NCBI GenBank assembly: GCA_020853575.1 | Contig: JADYYP010000081.1 | Location: 62,001-126,000, forward strand | DNA length: 64,000 nt | Direction: 5' to 3' | Source: Planctomycetota bacterium | GTDB taxonomy: Bacteria; Planctomycetota; UBA1135; GCA-002686595 | Shown: one piece after another, positions 63,624 through 64,000 of the stretch | Layout: each line of letters starts with the position of its first letter | How positions within the stretch are numbered: position 1 is the stretch's first letter | Program-made: the position numbers and the translations under genes | Notes under the pieces: generated by a model | Told to the model about the DNA's origin: nothing | The model's database searches: none | What the model saw: the letters and a program-made list of their open reading frames with translations, nothing else

Positions 63624-64000
63624 ATGAGTCGACGAATCGCAATCGCGGCGTCTCTCGTGCTGGTCGGCGCCTCCGCTAGCGCCCAGCAAGAGCTCGACGC
63701 CTCTCACCTCGTCCCGATCACCGCGCCGGTGCAGGATCTCGGCACCTTCAACTGGGTCACCAAGCGTTGGGTCACGCCCGACCGCGCCAACGCGCTGCGC
63801 GCAGCGACCACCACGGTCTACAACAACACCTGCACCTGGACCGGAGCGAATTTCTATTCGAACAACTCGGGCCAATGCACGACCTACGTCGACGAAGGCC
63901 GCATCCCGAGCCCGTCTTCGCCCAACGCGCCGGCCGGTGCCACGACCGACAACAACATCGTCTCGTTCAACTTCGCCTACTGCACCTCGGCCGCGACCGG
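63624..64000 (+). CDS. Secreted protein, 3' truncated by window edge
   Basis: The first 125 residues are present and the frame is open to the end of the window. A signal peptide (about 1-20, cut near ASASA/QQ) is followed by Thr/Asn/Ser-rich sequence with cysteines at about 69, 84 and 120 (NNTCTW, GQCTTY, AYCTSA). The composition suggests an exported, disulfide-containing beta-rich protein. AGGAG sits 7 nt before the ATG, one of few strong ribosome sites here, which suggests high expression. Low codon bias toward Arg and more Asn/Thr than neighbours fits an exported protein. The domain cannot be named from this part. Confidence 0.7.
   Translation, partial: MSRRIAIAASLVLVGASASAQQELDASHLVPITAPVQDLGTFNWVTKRWVTPDRANALRAATTTVYNNTCTWTGANFYSNNSGQCTTYVDEGRIPSPSSPNAPAGATTDNNIVSFNFAYCTSAAT

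Overview
The window is a 64 kb piece of a very GC-rich bacterial chromosome, gene-dense on both strands. I see no insertion sequence, prophage, rRNA or CRISPR array. Gene content fits a Planctomycetota-like bacterium: a futalosine-type menaquinone pathway (mqnB-mqnD), an Hc1-like small nucleoid protein, a formylglycine-type sulfatase, many lipoproteins, a TonB receptor pair and short or absent 5' leaders. This taxonomic call is inference; no rRNA is present to prove it.

Layout. 1-3403: 3' end of thrS, an unusual long pyruvate kinase and a small zinc-ribbon membrane protein. 3484-15257 (minus strand): a 12-gene lipid/hydrocarbon cluster and the centrepiece of the window. It reads oleA, GbsR/MarR-type regulator, KAS II, acyl carrier protein, two CrtI/phytoene-desaturase-like oxidoreductases, FabZ-like dehydratase, FabI-like reductase, phosphopantetheinyl transferase, oleB, oleC, oleD. 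From the first CrtI gene to oleD every junction overlaps. A perfect 10-bp inverted repeat precedes the regulator. I propose that a dedicated ACP-borne chain is built and desaturated, then joined head-to-head and decarboxylated via a beta-lactone to a long olefin or a related exotic lipid. The mix resembles candidate ladderane gene sets but is joined to a complete OleABCD set.

15359-24098: TPR lipoprotein, DNA polymerase IV, sulfatase, a CheW / exported beta-carbonic anhydrase / chemoreceptor cassette, and a multi-cluster ferredoxin with a small membrane protein. 24272-33050: two related GT-C-type membrane proteins flanking an exported phosphodiesterase-like enzyme, YceH, and three outer-surface lipoproteins including a lipase-like one. 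33193-38626: polA, a degenerate LPS-kinase-like protein and recJ.

38665-51371: selenocysteine machinery is scattered here. It comprises selA, a selD whose own active site is an in-frame UGA followed by a hairpin, and a tRNA-Sec gene. Between them lie an ABC exporter, a MATE transporter, TonB plus its receptor, a small-multidrug-export-type protein and a catalytically dead GDPD-like protein. selB is not in the window.

51388-64000: EVE protein, Hc1-like protein, mqnB-mqnD, M28 peptidase, UMF1-type MFS protein, an ABC exporter with an AttH/CrtC-like lipoprotein, galactokinase, and the start of a secreted protein cut by the window edge.
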